DNA of 64,000 nucleotides from Phoebastria nigripes (GCA_035582835.1 JAYKAV010002408.1:849145-913144), one strand, 5' to 3'; positions 1 to 13,073 are shown, counted from the stretch's first letter. Notes: generated from the letters alone by a model not told the origin. Numbers and translations are program-made.

Positions 1-3000
1 AGGAAGTTACAAACTGAAGCAGTTAGATTGATGTTTCTCTGTAAACCAGTTATACCAACATCATTCAATAGGGGAAAGTCAATCATTATTAATGTAATAG
101 AAAAAATTTGGGAAGGGAAGATGAAGTAAAAAATGGAACTTTATTATAACTTTATACGTGCCATGTAACATATGTAACAATTATTCTACTTAATGGTAAA
201 ACTTTTTTTATTTTATGGACATAAACTATCATTCCTTAGTTTGAACATTACTGTTCATGTAAGATTAATGTTGCTGCATGCAACATGAGCACTAAACACA
301 AAAAGTATATCACAAACCTGCAGATTTCAGAGCCTTATGGAATAAATTTATGGGATGTATAAAAAGGCTGAAGTAGTAAGTGAAATTGAAATTCGTTGTC
401 CTTGAAGGTGTTTAAAATTGGGATATATGTTGCTATGAATAGAAACTGACTTAGCCTATATTCAGTCTTCTTCTTTTTAGACAGGATATTAATTTTTTAA
501 TTTTTAATATTTACAGCCATTCTTCTCCAATTTATGTGACTGACCTTCTTCATAGTTCATTAATGTAGAACTTTTTATTGTCTTTTGAACTGACCATACT
601 TTTGCCCTAACATAAAATGATAACAATTTTCATAGCCTATGATACTGAGGAGGTCAGACTAGATTAGCTAAAGGTCTCTTTTGGCCTTAAAAACCTCTTG
701 TGTAGCAGGTTTTTTGCTGGAAATGTCATAACAATCCTGTCTGACTGCATATTATTAAATTAAATTATATGCTTATTGAAAGCTAACTTGTTTCTTAAAA
801 AGTACAACTAAATCAAAAATATTACATTTAAACATATGAGGCAAATTTTGAGCACTCTGTCTTATTCTTTTCTGACTAGGTTTTTACCTACTATCCACAG
901 TGACTGTGTTTCTTGCAGGCATATGCTAAGGGATACATTCCATATGTGAATCACCTCCCCAGGCAAAGAAAGGCATGTACTTTCTTTGCTGAAGTAGTTT
1001 CTTCGTAAATGTTTCTGGTTTTTTTATTTGGAGCTTTTAGTTTTTTGTAATATGGTGTTTTGTTTCAAGTTCATATGTAGCTATGCATTTGTTTAGTTAG
1101 AAAGGTAAGGTTAGAAAAAAAAAAAAACCACAACCATGCCACTCATATGAGTAGAAAGTGCTAAAACACACAACAAACTCCTAGGAAAATTTGTGTATGG
1201 TTAAGTTTCATCTCCTTCATAAGATGACTTCATCCTCCTTGAATAAAAGGAAGTCATGTCCATCATGACCTCTGGCCTGGAGGGAGTGTTTTTCACTGTC
1301 CTGAGCCCCAGATGTGTAGTTTTGTTGGCGATGAAGGCAAGGCCATAACTTCAATTCCAAAAAGACTACACAGTAGCACTCACTTTCTAGAGCCCTGTCC
1401 TCTCCTTCTGTCTTACCTTGCTCAGATTTCTTTTATTCATGAGCAGATCTCATGCAAACACTGGGTCAATCTTGAAGTAAATCGTGTAGCTGCACATTGC
1501 AGCAGGCAGGCAGGCTTACGTGGCACATGCCCAGGTCTCCTGAAGGTTACATGTAAATTTTAAAAATATACCAATATTTGCTCCTTGTGAGGAGCCTAGT
1601 AATAGGACATACAGGATCCTATTACAACACAAGAGGATGGACCTTTATGGGGGGACCGAAACCATTTTTAACATACTTTTCCTTTAAAGGGAGGAGGTAG
1701 GATCTGATAATCAGTCAAATCAAACACTATAAAGAGGACCAGGAACAGAGAACAGATGTTTGCCTTTTTTCTGCTCACTGGATGGATCATCCAGCAGTGC
1801 CATTCTGCTTCATTTCCTTGTCCTGGAATGAATCCCAGTTGTGCCAGATGCAGATAATTAGGTGAATACATGTAAAATATGCATTATATCATATCTTATA
1901 TGCACATATAACTTTCATACAATATGAAAGGCAGACATTTGGCTAGCTTCTGTGTGGGTAAGCTCACTCTGCAGCTGAAATCTGCTCTGTGTACATCAAT
2001 TTACTTTTCGAGCTGTGAATTTAGTGATCCTACAACTGAAGACAGTGATGAAGGTACAGGTTGTGAATTAGGAATGAATAGCTCATTTTCTGTCTCTTTC
2101 CACTATACCAAAAAGTATGTTCTTGAAAAGTAAAGATACATCAAATAAAAGGTATTTTAGAGATGCATTCACTCCTATTTTCCCCTGCATTCAAAACATG
2201 ATTAACTTTTCAATTTTAATTTTGCAGTATTCTGAATCATAAGGCAGAAAACATGATATAAAAGGCTAGATAAAAATAAAAGAGTATTGCTCTATTCATA
2301 CTGCATTCAGTTTAGAGTGCCTCCTGCTTATATTTTTCCAAAAATTTCCCTTTACAAATTAGAGTTGGAGAATTCTTTTATTTTTTTATATTAAAGTTCA
2401 GTCTCTCATAAATGTAGTATTTACAGTACTGAGTGGGGAAAAACAAAACAAAGCTCACCAGCACCACCCCTCAAAACAACAAAAACCCCTTAGATATTGA
2501 AATTTTGATTCAGTGTAAAAGTATAGTCATTTTTTCCTGAAGATCTCAACAAAATGTAAGCTAAGGAACAAAGAGATTGCCTCACACAAAATCATAAGAA
2601 ATATACCACTTCAAAGTTTTGCCAAAACATAAAGATTTTTGGAAAGCTTTGTGTTTGCATTTGCTTTGACAGGTTTTGAAATACCATGTTGTGACTGTGA
2701 CAGTATTGCTGTGTGGTTATTTTTTTATCATAACACAGATATTTATTATAAGCACTAATAGTTTTAACTGTAGTTTGTCTATATTCAGAGACCTTATGTG
2801 TCTCATGTAAGACTATTTATAACCTTGCTAAAGACATGCAATCACCTTTGAGTCCATTCTGTTATGCGGGGTAATTAAGCACAAACATTTGACACCATTT
2901 TTATTTTAATCCTAATCACTTTACATGTCTGAATTATCAACCCCAAAAAGTAAAAAATATCCTCAGGCCATCATTCCCATTCTGCCTAACCTGGGTGATG

Positions 3001-5694
3001 GAAGATTTACTGAAACCCCCTATTAGCAAATTCTTGGATTATATACCTATGCCTCAGGTACTTCTGTGCTATCCAGTTTTCTGCATCTGTGGGTGCTCCT
3101 TCAGGAAAAAAAATCCAAGTTCAAATGTGTCTTATGATGCTTTAGCTTGCGTTAGTTGTCTGAAACAGTTAAGTATTTCACAAAGATCAAATTAAAATGT
3201 GACATTTTCTAGCTTTTTCACTATCTGTGTTAAAGATTGCTCAAGTGCATCTTTGCCAAAGCAGAGGATTTGGCTCACAGATTTTAAATGGTGTGAGCAT
3301 TTTGGTTCTAAATATTACTATCGGTCCAAACTGGATTGCTTGGAAAGATAAGTATTCAATGTGTGATAGGGTTTTCTAGGTGGATGTGATCACCGCCTCT
3401 GTGGCACTCCAAAGTGCCATTTGGTTTTATTTGGCTTTATCAGTGCTGTGCATTCAGCTGTCTACTACTCCTGCATTGATAAGCAAAACCCTAAATGAAG
3501 CTTTGTGTGGAAACCATCAGAATTTAAGATCGCGTACATGAACTGTACTGTTGGAAATGCTATCTATCAAGTAATACATACCTTACACTTCAGCTGCCCT
3601 CTCTCAACTACCATTCTTACTGTCTGGGATCCTCTGCAGCATAACTTATGGTTTTTCTGTCAGAGGACATTCCTGTATGGTCATTTTTCCCTAACCCTAG
3701 TAACTTGTTTCTCACACTTGGTTTGGTATTTCACCTTTGAAATAACACATGCTGCAAAGGAATTGAAAAGAACAGGTTTTCGTGTTTCAGCTGCTGCCAA
3801 CCAACTGCTCATTTTTGATTCCGTAGAGTGTGGTAGATAGATAGATAAAAAAGATTATATACCATGTTTTCATTTCTTCCCCTTGGGGTAATCACCATCT
3901 GTTAAAATTGATAGAAACACTGCTGTTTTAAGCGCAGTAGAATACTAGTTTTACTCGAGCTTATTTTAAGATCCAATGTCTGTTAACACCTGATAGGGCT
4001 GTAGCAAGTTGTCAAAAATTTAAAAAAAANCCCACCAACTCCTCAATTTGCCATATATAGTAGAAAATTTTAAATGAATGAACCTCAGTGGCTAGTTTTC
4101 TTCTTCAGGCACACTCAGGTATTCCTGTACTTCCCAAGTCTCCCTCATTCCTGGATGTCTAAGGAGTAAATTGTAATCTATTGTTACTAATAATACAACC
4201 AACAGAAAGGATAACACGCAAACAAAAGATACGACTATGTCTTTCACTATAGAAATATGTTATATGGTAACAACATACATTAATACACACACTTTATATA
4301 TGTATAGAAAAATAGGCAATGGATTTCAGATGCCACGTTTTCATAAGGTAAAGATAGAAATCAGTGAAGTTTATGCATTTTCACCTCTTCACATTCACAG
4401 GCACTATTATTGCATGTATCTTGAGAGCTGAACAAAACTATTAATTGTGTGTGAAGGACATTATGAGCTATTCCTCTACATATACATTTCTCCACACAGG
4501 TTGTCTGTAGAAAAAAATCAAATAACTTTCCTTGAACAAATGCAGAGGAGAAAGCCTATGATATCAGCTTAGTCAAGTGACAATAAGTTAAAACACATTC
4601 TTACTTTACTGAGGGATAATGTTATCACTGTAGTGCTTTCAGTCAGAGCAAGATGATTCATCCTGTGTATCCTGGAGCATTAGTAGTGAACATCACTAAC
4701 ACTTCTAGCACTTGAACTTTTACAACTTATGTTCAAAACTGTTGCAAGTTTGGCAACAAATACCAACAATCTGTCTTGAACATCCTTCTATTCTGGGCAG
4801 TTAGACCCTTAAATCGGGACTGATTGATTCTGAGCAATATATAACTGCATTAAATACAAATAAAAATGTAGAGGTTAAAATAGGCATAGACGTAAAGCCT
4901 CACTTTATAAAGTGTTGTCCCATCACATACCTTATAACATGTCAACATGACTTATCTTTGTCATCATGTTGCTACTTTGTCTTGTAGTTCTTAATCCTGC
5001 AAAAAAACCCCTACTGAAGTCATTAAATTCACCCGAGATTTCACCTCCAGAAATAAAGGCTGATATGTTTCTCTTGCATATCTCTTGGTAATGAACATGT
5101 GCTTACAACCCCTACAAACCAATATTAACACAATCGCTTCAATGCATTCATTCTTCCAAAACAAGTCTACTGCAAAACTCCAAAATTTACTCTTTTCTTT
5201 TCTGAACCACTGAGAGAGCACACAGAGGCTGTGTTAAAGGAACTGTATGAAACGAAGTCCCTTCTCCAACCCAGAAACAAAGAAAATTGAGCAAAGGTGC
5301 ATTTGCAGAAGACTGACAGGAAAGACTGCAGTGTGAGAGATACCCATTTCTTATTTTAACCCTTTTTTCCCTGTGGTATCTTGCTTTAGCTGACTAAAGA
5401 AAGTTTTGATTTGACTAAGTTTTCTAAGTTACTGTAATTATGTGTCTTTAAAGGCTTTTGGAAAACACAGGGTTTGTAGGTATCAAGTCCATCATAGCTG
5501 ATGAAATGAAATGTCAGGGGCCGGAGAAAAGTAGTATTCCCCCCGCCATGGTTGTGTTCAGCGCAGTGCAGAGTAGCAGCAAAAGCTGTCATTGTAGGGC
5601 CAAGGCATAGCTTTCCAACTTACTCCCTCTCCATTTAAAGAAAAAAACAAAAACAAAACCACAAAACCTCAAAAACACTCATAAAGACCAAAGG
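1..5694. other. AT-rich non-coding DNA, no supported gene
   Basis: I see no exon set, RNA gene or young repeat in this stretch. The largest open frame (3505-3840, 111 codons, +) has no recognisable domain and no convincing splice or promoter context. A 13-nt poly-A lies at 1115-1127 and a short GATA run near 3838-3845. Around 4980-5045 there is a faint match to an old amniote repeat motif ('aatcctgca' followed by 'actgaagtca'). Otherwise it reads as unique intergenic or intronic sequence. Confidence 0.7.
648..696 (+). repeat. Short remnant of an old CR1/L3-like 3' tail
   Basis: The phrase 'aggtcagactagatta' followed about 20 bases later by 'ttttggccttaaaa' matches the 3' end of an ancient CR1/L3-type LINE that is widespread in birds and turtles. 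The usual form is a 'gtcagactagatgatc' block followed by 'cttctggccttaaa' just before the terminal short repeat. Only about 50 bases are recognisable, and the upstream part has decayed. The identification is from memory of the motif, not from an alignment. Confidence 0.4.
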
Positions 5695-5825
5695 AACAGA
5701 ATGGACAAATGACTTCCCAGCAGTCACAGAAGGGAAGGTCAAAACAGATATGTGAGCACAGGTCTGCCAGGCCCTGGGGTTAACGTCACCACTGCGGGAG
5801 AAACCATCCTCTCTGCAAGAGAGAT
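5695..5825 (-). repeat. Ancient tRNA-derived SINE remnant (MIR/CORE type)
   Basis: Reading left to right, the pieces follow the antisense of a MIR-like SINE. 'aaatgacttcccagcagtca' corresponds to the 'agtgacttgcccaaggtcac' block. 'cacaggtctgcc' corresponds to the 'cccaggtctcc' block. 'ggttaacgtcaccact' and 'accatcctctct' correspond to the antisense tRNA-derived head ('taaccactagaccatcct'). The order and spacing fit one 130-base degraded copy on the minus strand. Such SINEs are old in amniotes and only degraded copies are expected in a bird. The exact family is not resolvable by eye. Confidence 0.6.
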
Positions 5826-8088
5826 AGTGTAATGTTGATTGAACATCCACTCTCTAGAACACCTACATTTTATAGTGTGCCATGACAGATTTTTTCACCT
5901 GGCTTTTATCAAGAAAGCTTGATTTTGAAGCCTTTGTTCCCTTTATTATTTGCTTTTTGATTAAACACCACCCATTGTTATATATTCTGAGAAATGGTGG
6001 CCCTGCAGCAGCTGTAAATTGATAGCTAGATGTGGAGGAATAGGAAGGGGAGGGAAAAAAAAAAAGAAAAGGAGAAAAGTTGCTTACAGTTAAGTGAGAA
6101 AGAAAGTTAATAAAAATAGGTCAGGCAATTTCAGCCCTTTCTTATATGAAACAAATGGGCTAATCCTAAGTTGGAGTCACACATCAGGATCTTCAGTGTA
6201 TCTGGGGCTCATCAGGAAGTGGCATATAAGTAGCAATATAAAAATCCTTTTTCACTGATATCAGGAAGAGTTTGCAGCATAATAGATTATCCTGCAAAGA
6301 ATTTGTATTACATCTGGCTTTTTACCTAGGATTGAATAAATATTGCAGAAATTAAACTGATCTGTTATCCAGGTCATGTACTCAGTAATGATTAAGCTGA
6401 AGAAGTATATATGAAGATATCAGAATTTTTGTTAAAAATCTGTAAAACTGTAATCTAAATAGATGAAAAAAAAAGAAAACAGAAAGTGAGGGGTTTTTTT
6501 CACCTCAAAGGACAATCACTTTAGTTGTGCAGTTCCTGGAAACAGAACCTTCCATAATATAATGAAACAATGTCCAAAGTAACTCACTTAAAAAGTCTAC
6601 AAATTGAAATCCTACTGAAACTCCTACTTAACTGTCTGCTGTAATTAAACTCATCATGCAACTGTTAAAAAAAGAAAAAAAAGGGAAGTATTTAAAACAC
6701 AGAAGGGGAGGAAACTTTCAGATTCAGGCAGATGAATAGAAGACATTCAAGCGGAACAAAGTTACTGTTCAGGAAAGATTTTGCTAGTTGTATTTGGATC
6801 ACAAGCTATAGCAACTGTTAGCATGTGTCACTGCCTCTAATGGTATATGGGTTCAATCAGAGCACACAGAATGCCAGATGGGACTGGAGGAAGTTGTCAG
6901 CAGAAAGAAACTATGCTTTCTGATTTTTGCATTCCTGTGCAAAAAGCCACTACTGTCAATTGGTTTTATCTGTAAAGCCAATGCTTTTGTTATAAATCTT
7001 GGCGTGATCTGGGATTACAAAGCCAGCAAGCACCAGATGGCTGAAAAGATTCAGGCCAGGTCTACAGCCTCCTGCCAGCCCTGTTTCAGCAATCAGGAGT
7101 ATGCAGAAATATGATCCCTGTTCAACACGTCTGGGTGAGCAGATGCTCCTCACGTGTAGACACAGTAAGTACACTGGCAAAACTGTAGCATGACTGGTGG
7201 TACAGATGCTTGAGCAAGGTAAGGAAGAAGATTATTTAGACAAATAATAGTGCAAACAATAGTGCAAAACACAGCATTGCTGAAGTAGAGAATAGCAGTA
7301 ATCTGCAGTCACAAATTAGCCCCAGTGTAGTCATTGCTTTAGATGGTAATGATTATCAACACCGTGTCAAGATTACTTTGCCATTCATTAGGCAGCTGCT
7401 AATATGAAATTATGTCTTTGCTGAAGCAGAAAAAGAAATTATCTTGACCACTGAGAAAGATGGCCTTTCCCCAAAACTTTGAAACCTAAATTTCTAAGAG
7501 CCAGAAGAAAGACTAAAACCACTCCATGGTAAGCACACCCACAGTCTTGTGAGAAGTTTCTGCAAGAACATGGAACTGAACTGAGGTTGCCTAAATCCTG
7601 TTCTAGTATCCTGATACAAGGCTGTTTTGCCTCATCTACTGACATGCAAATAAGTTGAAATGAAATGTTTCCTTCACCCTTTTTGTGTGCAGGTGGTTCT
7701 TAATTCCATGATCTGTAAGGATATCAGATTATTTCTCTTTAATAGAAAACAAAAATAAAACCTGTCATTTCTCTGAGCGGCAAGGTATGTTGTGCTATGC
7801 AACTACATACCTTTTGTCCAGTGATAAATGCCAGCAGAGTGAGCTCCCATTTGTCTGCAATATGTCATGCAGTCCATCCTGTAGCTGAAAATTTCTGAGC
7901 TTTTCCTTGCTCTTCTCTAGTTTTCTTCATAGAGCCCCACTCATGCCCTGTTGTGGATTGCTGTTAGGAGATCTTGGGGAAACGTGCGATGAGGGTGCAG
8001 AAGATGGAAGGGAGAAAAAGTATTGAGTGCCAAATAAAAGCATCAGCTGTGAGGTTTGAAATGATTCTTTAACTTTTGTGTGTTTGTT
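5826..8088. other. Non-coding DNA, no supported gene
   Basis: This stretch is AT-rich with purine-rich simple runs (for example near 6050-6080 and 6663-6685). A 12-base near-duplicate ('caaataatagtg' / 'caaacaatagtg') lies at 7241-7264. Open frames at 6878-7114 (+) and 6956-7180 (-) overlap antisense and show no recognisable protein. I see no RNA gene or recognisable regulatory block. Confidence 0.65.
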
Positions 8089-9180
8089 AGAATCATAGAA
8101 TCATAGAATATCTCAAGTTTGAAGGGACCCAGAAGGATCATCGAGTCCAACACCCTGCTCCTCACAGGACTATCTAAAACTAAACCATATGACTAAAAGC
8201 ATTGTCCAGATGCTCCTTGAACTCTGACAGGCTTGGTGACATGACCACTTCCCTGGGAAACCTGTTCCAGTGATCGACTACCCTCTCAGTTAAGAACCTT
8301 TTCCTAATGTCCAATCTGAACTTCCCCTGACACAGCTTCATTGCATTTCCTCATGTCCTACCGCTGATCACCAGAGACAGAAGATCAGCACCTTCCCCTC
8401 CGCTGCCCGCCTTGAGGAAGTTGTAGATAGCAATGAGGTCACCCCTCAGCCTTCTCTTCTCCAAGCTGAACAAACCAAGTGACCTCAGCCACTCCTCGCA
8501 AGTCTTGCCCTCAAGACCTTTCACCATCTTGATCGCCCGCCTCTGGACACACTCTAATATAGTTTGATGTCCTTCTTATATTGAAGTGCCCAAAACCACA
8601 CACAGTTCTCGAGGTGGGGCCACACCAGTGCAGTGTAGAGTGGGACATTCACCTCCCTTGACCGGCTAGCTATGCTGTGCTTGATGTACCCCAGGACACA
8701 GTTGGCCCTTTTGGCTGCCAGGGCACACTGTTGACTCATATTCAACTTGCCATCAACCCAAAACCCCAGATCTCTTTCTGTGGGGCTGCTCTCCAGCCTC
8801 TCGTCCACCAATTTGTACATATAACCAGGATTACTCCATCCCAGGTGGATAATCTAGCACTTGCTCTTGTTAAATTTCATGTGGTTGGTGATTGCCCAGC
8901 TCTCTAGTCTATCCAGATCTCTCTGTAAGGCCTCTCTACCCTCAAGGGAGTCCACAGCTCCTCCTAACTTAGTGACATCAGCAAACTTACTTAATGCACA
9001 TTCAACTCCTGTGTCCAGATCATTTATAAAAACATTAAAGAGCACTGGCCCTAAAATTGAGCCCTGGGGAACCCCACTGGTGACTGGATGCTAGCCTGAT
9101 ATAGCCTCATTTACTATAACTCTTTGAGCCCAACCTTTCAGCCAGTCGCTCACCCAATGTATTATGGATGTCAAACGCGT
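8089..9180 (-). mobile_element. CR1 non-LTR retrotransposon (LINE), 5'-truncated
   Basis: The left edge carries the antisense of the CR1 3' terminus: two AGAATC-type units followed by the usual 'tttgaagggacc' and 'atcgagtccaac' blocks. The element therefore lies on the minus strand, with its 3' end at 8089. Positions 8089-8553 are the 3' UTR and terminal part. Positions 8554 to about 9178 encode the C-terminal half of the reverse transcriptase. The homology stops near 9180, so about 1.1 kb of an element that is about 4.5 kb when complete is present, as is normal for 5'-truncated insertions. I could not find a convincing target duplication. It is fairly well preserved, hence moderately young compared with the other CR1 pieces in the window. 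Confidence 0.93.
8554..9178 (-). pseudogene. CR1 reverse transcriptase C-terminal fragment, inactive
   Basis: On the minus strand one frame runs without frameshift from about 9178 to the stop at 8554. It contains the CR1 motif [12 protein letters not shown] (9080 down to 9047), then the polymerase active-site block at 8974-8985. It continues through the thumb-like region with ERDLGFWVDGKLNMS and YKKDIKLY at the C-terminus. Two in-frame TAG codons break it, at 9091-9093 (apparently from TGG) and 8854-8856 (apparently from CAG). The catalytic motif FADD reads FADV (codon 8974-8976), so a metal-binding aspartate is lost. The N-terminal palm and the endonuclease are absent. It cannot encode an active enzyme. 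Confidence 0.93.
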
Positions 9181-9185
9181 TTAAG

Positions 9186-10177
9186 TGACACATCCAGCTA
9201 ACATCAGGCTATTTTTTTTGAGGAGTTTCTGAATCCAGTAGGCAGAAAGAGGTGAGGCTGCTGCAGCTCCATGTCACCAGGTCCAGTCAGTAGTGGCTGA
9301 GCACGAATCACAATAGGCACAGTTACACTGTACCCAATATACACACAAATGGCTAGACAAATTAAGACAGACAAAAACACTCATACAAACACAGATGGCA
9401 GAAATGGACTAATCTTGTCGCCCTCTATGGCAATTCAGGATGAAGGTCCATTAGTGAGAAACATATACATATATAATGTAGGAGTATCCACATTATATAT
9501 GTATATATGTCCTACCTACTAAGGACAGTAGCTGTCCCTAGGCACTCAGCCTGTCTAGCAGCTGCTCCCTCCAGCAGCTGACTCTCAGACCACATCAGTC
9601 TCCCTGCTATTCAGCCCAGATTTATGTCCACTCCAGTAACTGGCTCCCAAGCCACTTACCCTACTCACTGGGTATCCCAGGTTGATGCTGGCTAGCGATC
9701 ATGCACTGACATACATACCTACACAATATGCACACTGGTCTCTCCAGCCACTAGCACCATGGACACACAGGCGTTCTGGCCCCTGGTCCCCGCTAGTTGC
9801 CAACACTCATACACCCATACACACACGCACACAGATAGAGTCCCTCACCCAGGAAAACAGCTAGAAATGGCATTTAACAAGAAAACAAGACAGACTACGT
9901 TGATCAGGCATAGAGCATGGCCAGACCAAGATACTGCCCAGCCACCTGTTTACATGTGACCAGCCTCTTTTAACCCTTTATCCTTTTGTCCCATGCTTGT
10001 TCTTCCCCAAAACACCTTGACCTTTCCTGTTTGTGATTCCTCCCAGTGTGACACCTGGATACTGGGGCTGAGGCTCTCCTGGTACAACCCTAATGGGAGC
10101 TGGGGCTCATGTCTCTGATGGGGTTATTGGGGATCTCCCACTTGTCGCTGTGCCTCTGTGCTCCTTTGTATATGACA
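9186..10177 (-). repeat. LTR-like interspersed repeat, family not identified
   Basis: Read on the minus strand, this block begins TGTCATATACAAAGG (10177 inward), the TG start expected of an LTR. It contains an AT-rich TTAAAAGAGG near 9968-9977 that could be a U3 TATA-like element. It ends near 'GTGTCA' at 9186-9191. The composition (runs of CAGCTGCTGG-like words at 9525-9643, GC-rich patches, CA-rich 9808-9835) differs sharply from the flanks. I believe it resembles bird ERV LTR or leader sequence, but I could not confirm terminal inverted repeats or a target duplication. The left boundary abuts the truncated end of the CR1. An unrelated low-copy repeat is possible. The open frames at 9682-9959 are not recognisable. 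Confidence 0.45.
9461..9510. repeat. AT-rich inverted repeat (potential hairpin)
   Basis: The arm at 9461-9479 ('acatatacatatataatgt') is nearly perfectly complementary to the arm at 9490-9510, which has one extra AT step. About ten bases form the loop. It lies inside the LTR-like block. It may be a decayed palindromic insertion or an AT-rich hairpin; no function is shown. Confidence 0.8.
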
Positions 10178-12888
10178 GGACAAACATTAGATCACATAAA
10201 CACACTTTTTTAACTTAAAAATATGGGTTTATGACTGTAATGATGGTTTGCCCCAGTCCAGACTAAGACACTTAATAATTCTATAATCATCTTACAGAAC
10301 TTACCAGGCTGCCTGGCTCTCCGAGCAGTGTTTAACAAAGCTGTTATCTTTTGTTACAACTAGCTCTAGCCACTCTGGGTAGGAGTTGTAAATCACCTGG
10401 AAATACTCTTTACCTAAAACCAGCATAATACATTGAATTTCATATAGAAACCCACTTGTGCATGTATGTGCTAATCTCCTTCAATAAACAGCTGAAATGT
10501 TTTAGACAATATTTCTCCTGTGCATTACATATTAATGGAAGGAACAGTACTATCTCAGTAACAGGTTCAGAAGGGAGAAAAGGCAGAAAATCTTATTGAG
10601 TTGTCTTTGCAAATCAGAAATATGCTGTGGGGGTCTCCTCACATTCTTATCTCCTGTAAAAAAAGTGGAGATGATGGACTATCCCAGCTATGCATTAATA
10701 ACAGAGGTAGCAAGTATGCATATATTCCATTTAATTCATCATCTTCTTTCCAACAGAATATAATTCAGGAGGATGAATGTCCTGTCCTAGTCAAATGAAA
10801 TATCATTTACAAAGCTTCTTATGTATCCTATCTCAAGGGACAGGGCTGTTGTAAGGAGAGGCCTACCATTGATTAAGCTTTAGAATATTTCAGTACAAAG
10901 ACAAATGTATTTCATATATAATTTGCATTACCAAGACTCAGAGAAATTCCAGACTCTTGTGTAGCTTAGCTAGTACCTGATGCAGACAAATTTTNAAAAT
11001 CTCATTTACTTATGTGATGATTCCTTAATAGAAAAATTAAAAAAAAANCAACCAAAACATTTATGTAAGTTCATATCAAACAAAAAGAGGCCATCAGTGT
11101 CTTGTTTTGATATTTTGGACAATCCATGTATATCCATACTATAAAATATCAGAAAAGATTTCAGGAAATAGCACTGCACAGTGTAGATGATACATAAACC
11201 AGAGAACGAAATCCTGACTCCACTGACACCTGCAGGGAAACTCTGCTAGCCCCAGAAGAGCTGAGGCTTCACCCAAAGCATTCAAGAGCACTTTTCAAAG
11301 CAACATATCCAAGTCATCACTACACTGTCATATCCTCCGCTACTTTTTTAAAACAGGTCCCACTTACGAAGAGTACCAGAAGGGAACAGGGAGGAAGCAG
11401 TGCCCAAATGTTTCACGAAATCTGGATCCCTCTAGGCTCCCCATTGAGGCAGCGGGTAACAACAGCACATTTGAGAGACTGTATGGACCCTGCTATGAGA
11501 CACGTCACCGTTCCTATGGGCCCCACGCACATCAGAAAGCCTACGTACAAAGAAACAGCCAATTACGGAGCCATGCCCAGTTATCTCCATGGTTCATCTT
11601 TACTGCTTCTCAAAGCTTCCACTAACCAGTCCCCAACTCTGACTTTCCCTCATTTTAAGAGATGCAGGCTGTTTTAATGAAAAGCCTAAGACTGGGCTGT
11701 GAAATGCATTATTGCGTAAAATAAGTGGTCCAGATGTCATCCAGCTTATTTCCTTTGGGAAAAAGAAAATGTTAAAAAAAAGAAGTCATCAGTGTTAGGT
11801 AGTCTCAGGGAAATAGCTCCTATAGATTCCCATTGAATTTGGTTTCTCTCTAGTTATTAGGAAGAAAAATAACTCTCTAATATTTTGAGCAACAAAAAGT
11901 GACTTTACATTTCAAGGAGAGTATACAGTATGTGATTATGTTCCTTTTTAATTAAGGTTATTTTCCCTCCTTTTCCTGTTAGAGAAAAGATAAACCATAG
12001 AATGTCACCATAATTAAGAAAATAAATGCAACAAACTCATACATACTAATCCCAAAGCAACATTAATGAATCTTAACAATTTTTTGAGAACCCTAGTGCT
12101 ACTGGACTAATAACACTGTGTAAACTGTGCTTGTGGAAGTCATTGGAGCAGTGGTAATTTCCACCAGCTGGGAACATGGCCCACTGTGTTTCAAGTTATT
12201 ACTTTCTATATCTAAACTAGTGCCAAAATATTTCTGTCAAGAGCTTCTGAAACGATTTCAGATGATTACTACTACCATTCACAAATGTTTTTAGAGAAAG
12301 CTAATGAAAAGGCAATGTGACAATCATTGCTTGCTCATGTTAAAAAAATAAAAAAAATCTTTCTGTCCAGTCTGGTTTTTAAGGAAATATTCTTGGTTTG
12401 TATAAATTGGTACAAATGCTGGTTAAGCTGTACTATTTATTCCCTCTCATTTTTGTTTAGGNAACTTTGAGTTCAGTTTTCCTTGATTTTCTTAGTCCTA
12501 CACATCAACTTTTCTCGAAGACTCATTTTATATTCTTTTTCAAAAAATGGTGGCACCCTTTTTGTGTCAGGATCATCATGTTGACAAACCAAACCCTAAA
12601 GAATAACAAAACCAAACACCAAAAGCCAGCACAATGATAGTTAAAGTTTTGCTACACAAACAAGTGCCATTGTTTTATAAAATAAGTGGAATAGTTCCTG
12701 ATCTGCAAAGGCTGGGTTCAATCAAAATTCCTTATGGCTTAAACATCACAGAAACCAACACATATATACAAAGGCCAAAATTTGATGCCTATCAAAGACA
12801 TATTCCATGTCCTGGCAATCCTAGTGAATGTGACAAATTTTAGCTGAATAATGTTTGGTTATATATAAGGAGATGTTTTTTAATGCAG

Positions 12889-13073
12889 AACATCAACAAG
12901 GTGAATTGAAGAAGATGATGACAATCACAGATTACACTATGCAGTTTCAGGAGACATCACTGACTCCATCATCAGCAAACTGAGAAAATTAAAGAGACAG
13001 AATGAAGGGCTTATGTACATCCTACAAATTTTACAGTGGAATAAGTCGTATGACACAGTAGGAGAGCTTTGTG
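12889..13073 (+). other. Candidate exon, probably non-coding or 5' UTR
   Basis: A T-rich stretch ending in TTTTTTAATGCAG (AG at 12887-12888) precedes the block, and an excellent donor GTG|GTAAGTA starts at 13074. The interval is 185 nt. All three forward frames contain a stop. One frame is open after an early TGA for about 55 codons up to the donor, reading IEEDDDNHRLHY and later SKLRKLKRQNEGLMYILQIL. I do not recognise this sequence. It could be an exon of a long non-coding RNA, a 5' UTR exon, a decayed exon, or a chance pair of splice signals. No partner exon was identified. Confidence 0.25.

Noticed and set aside
3505..3840. 111-codon plus-strand open frame
   Set aside because: No recognisable domain, no splice or promoter context, and a length expected by chance a few times in 64 kb of both strands.
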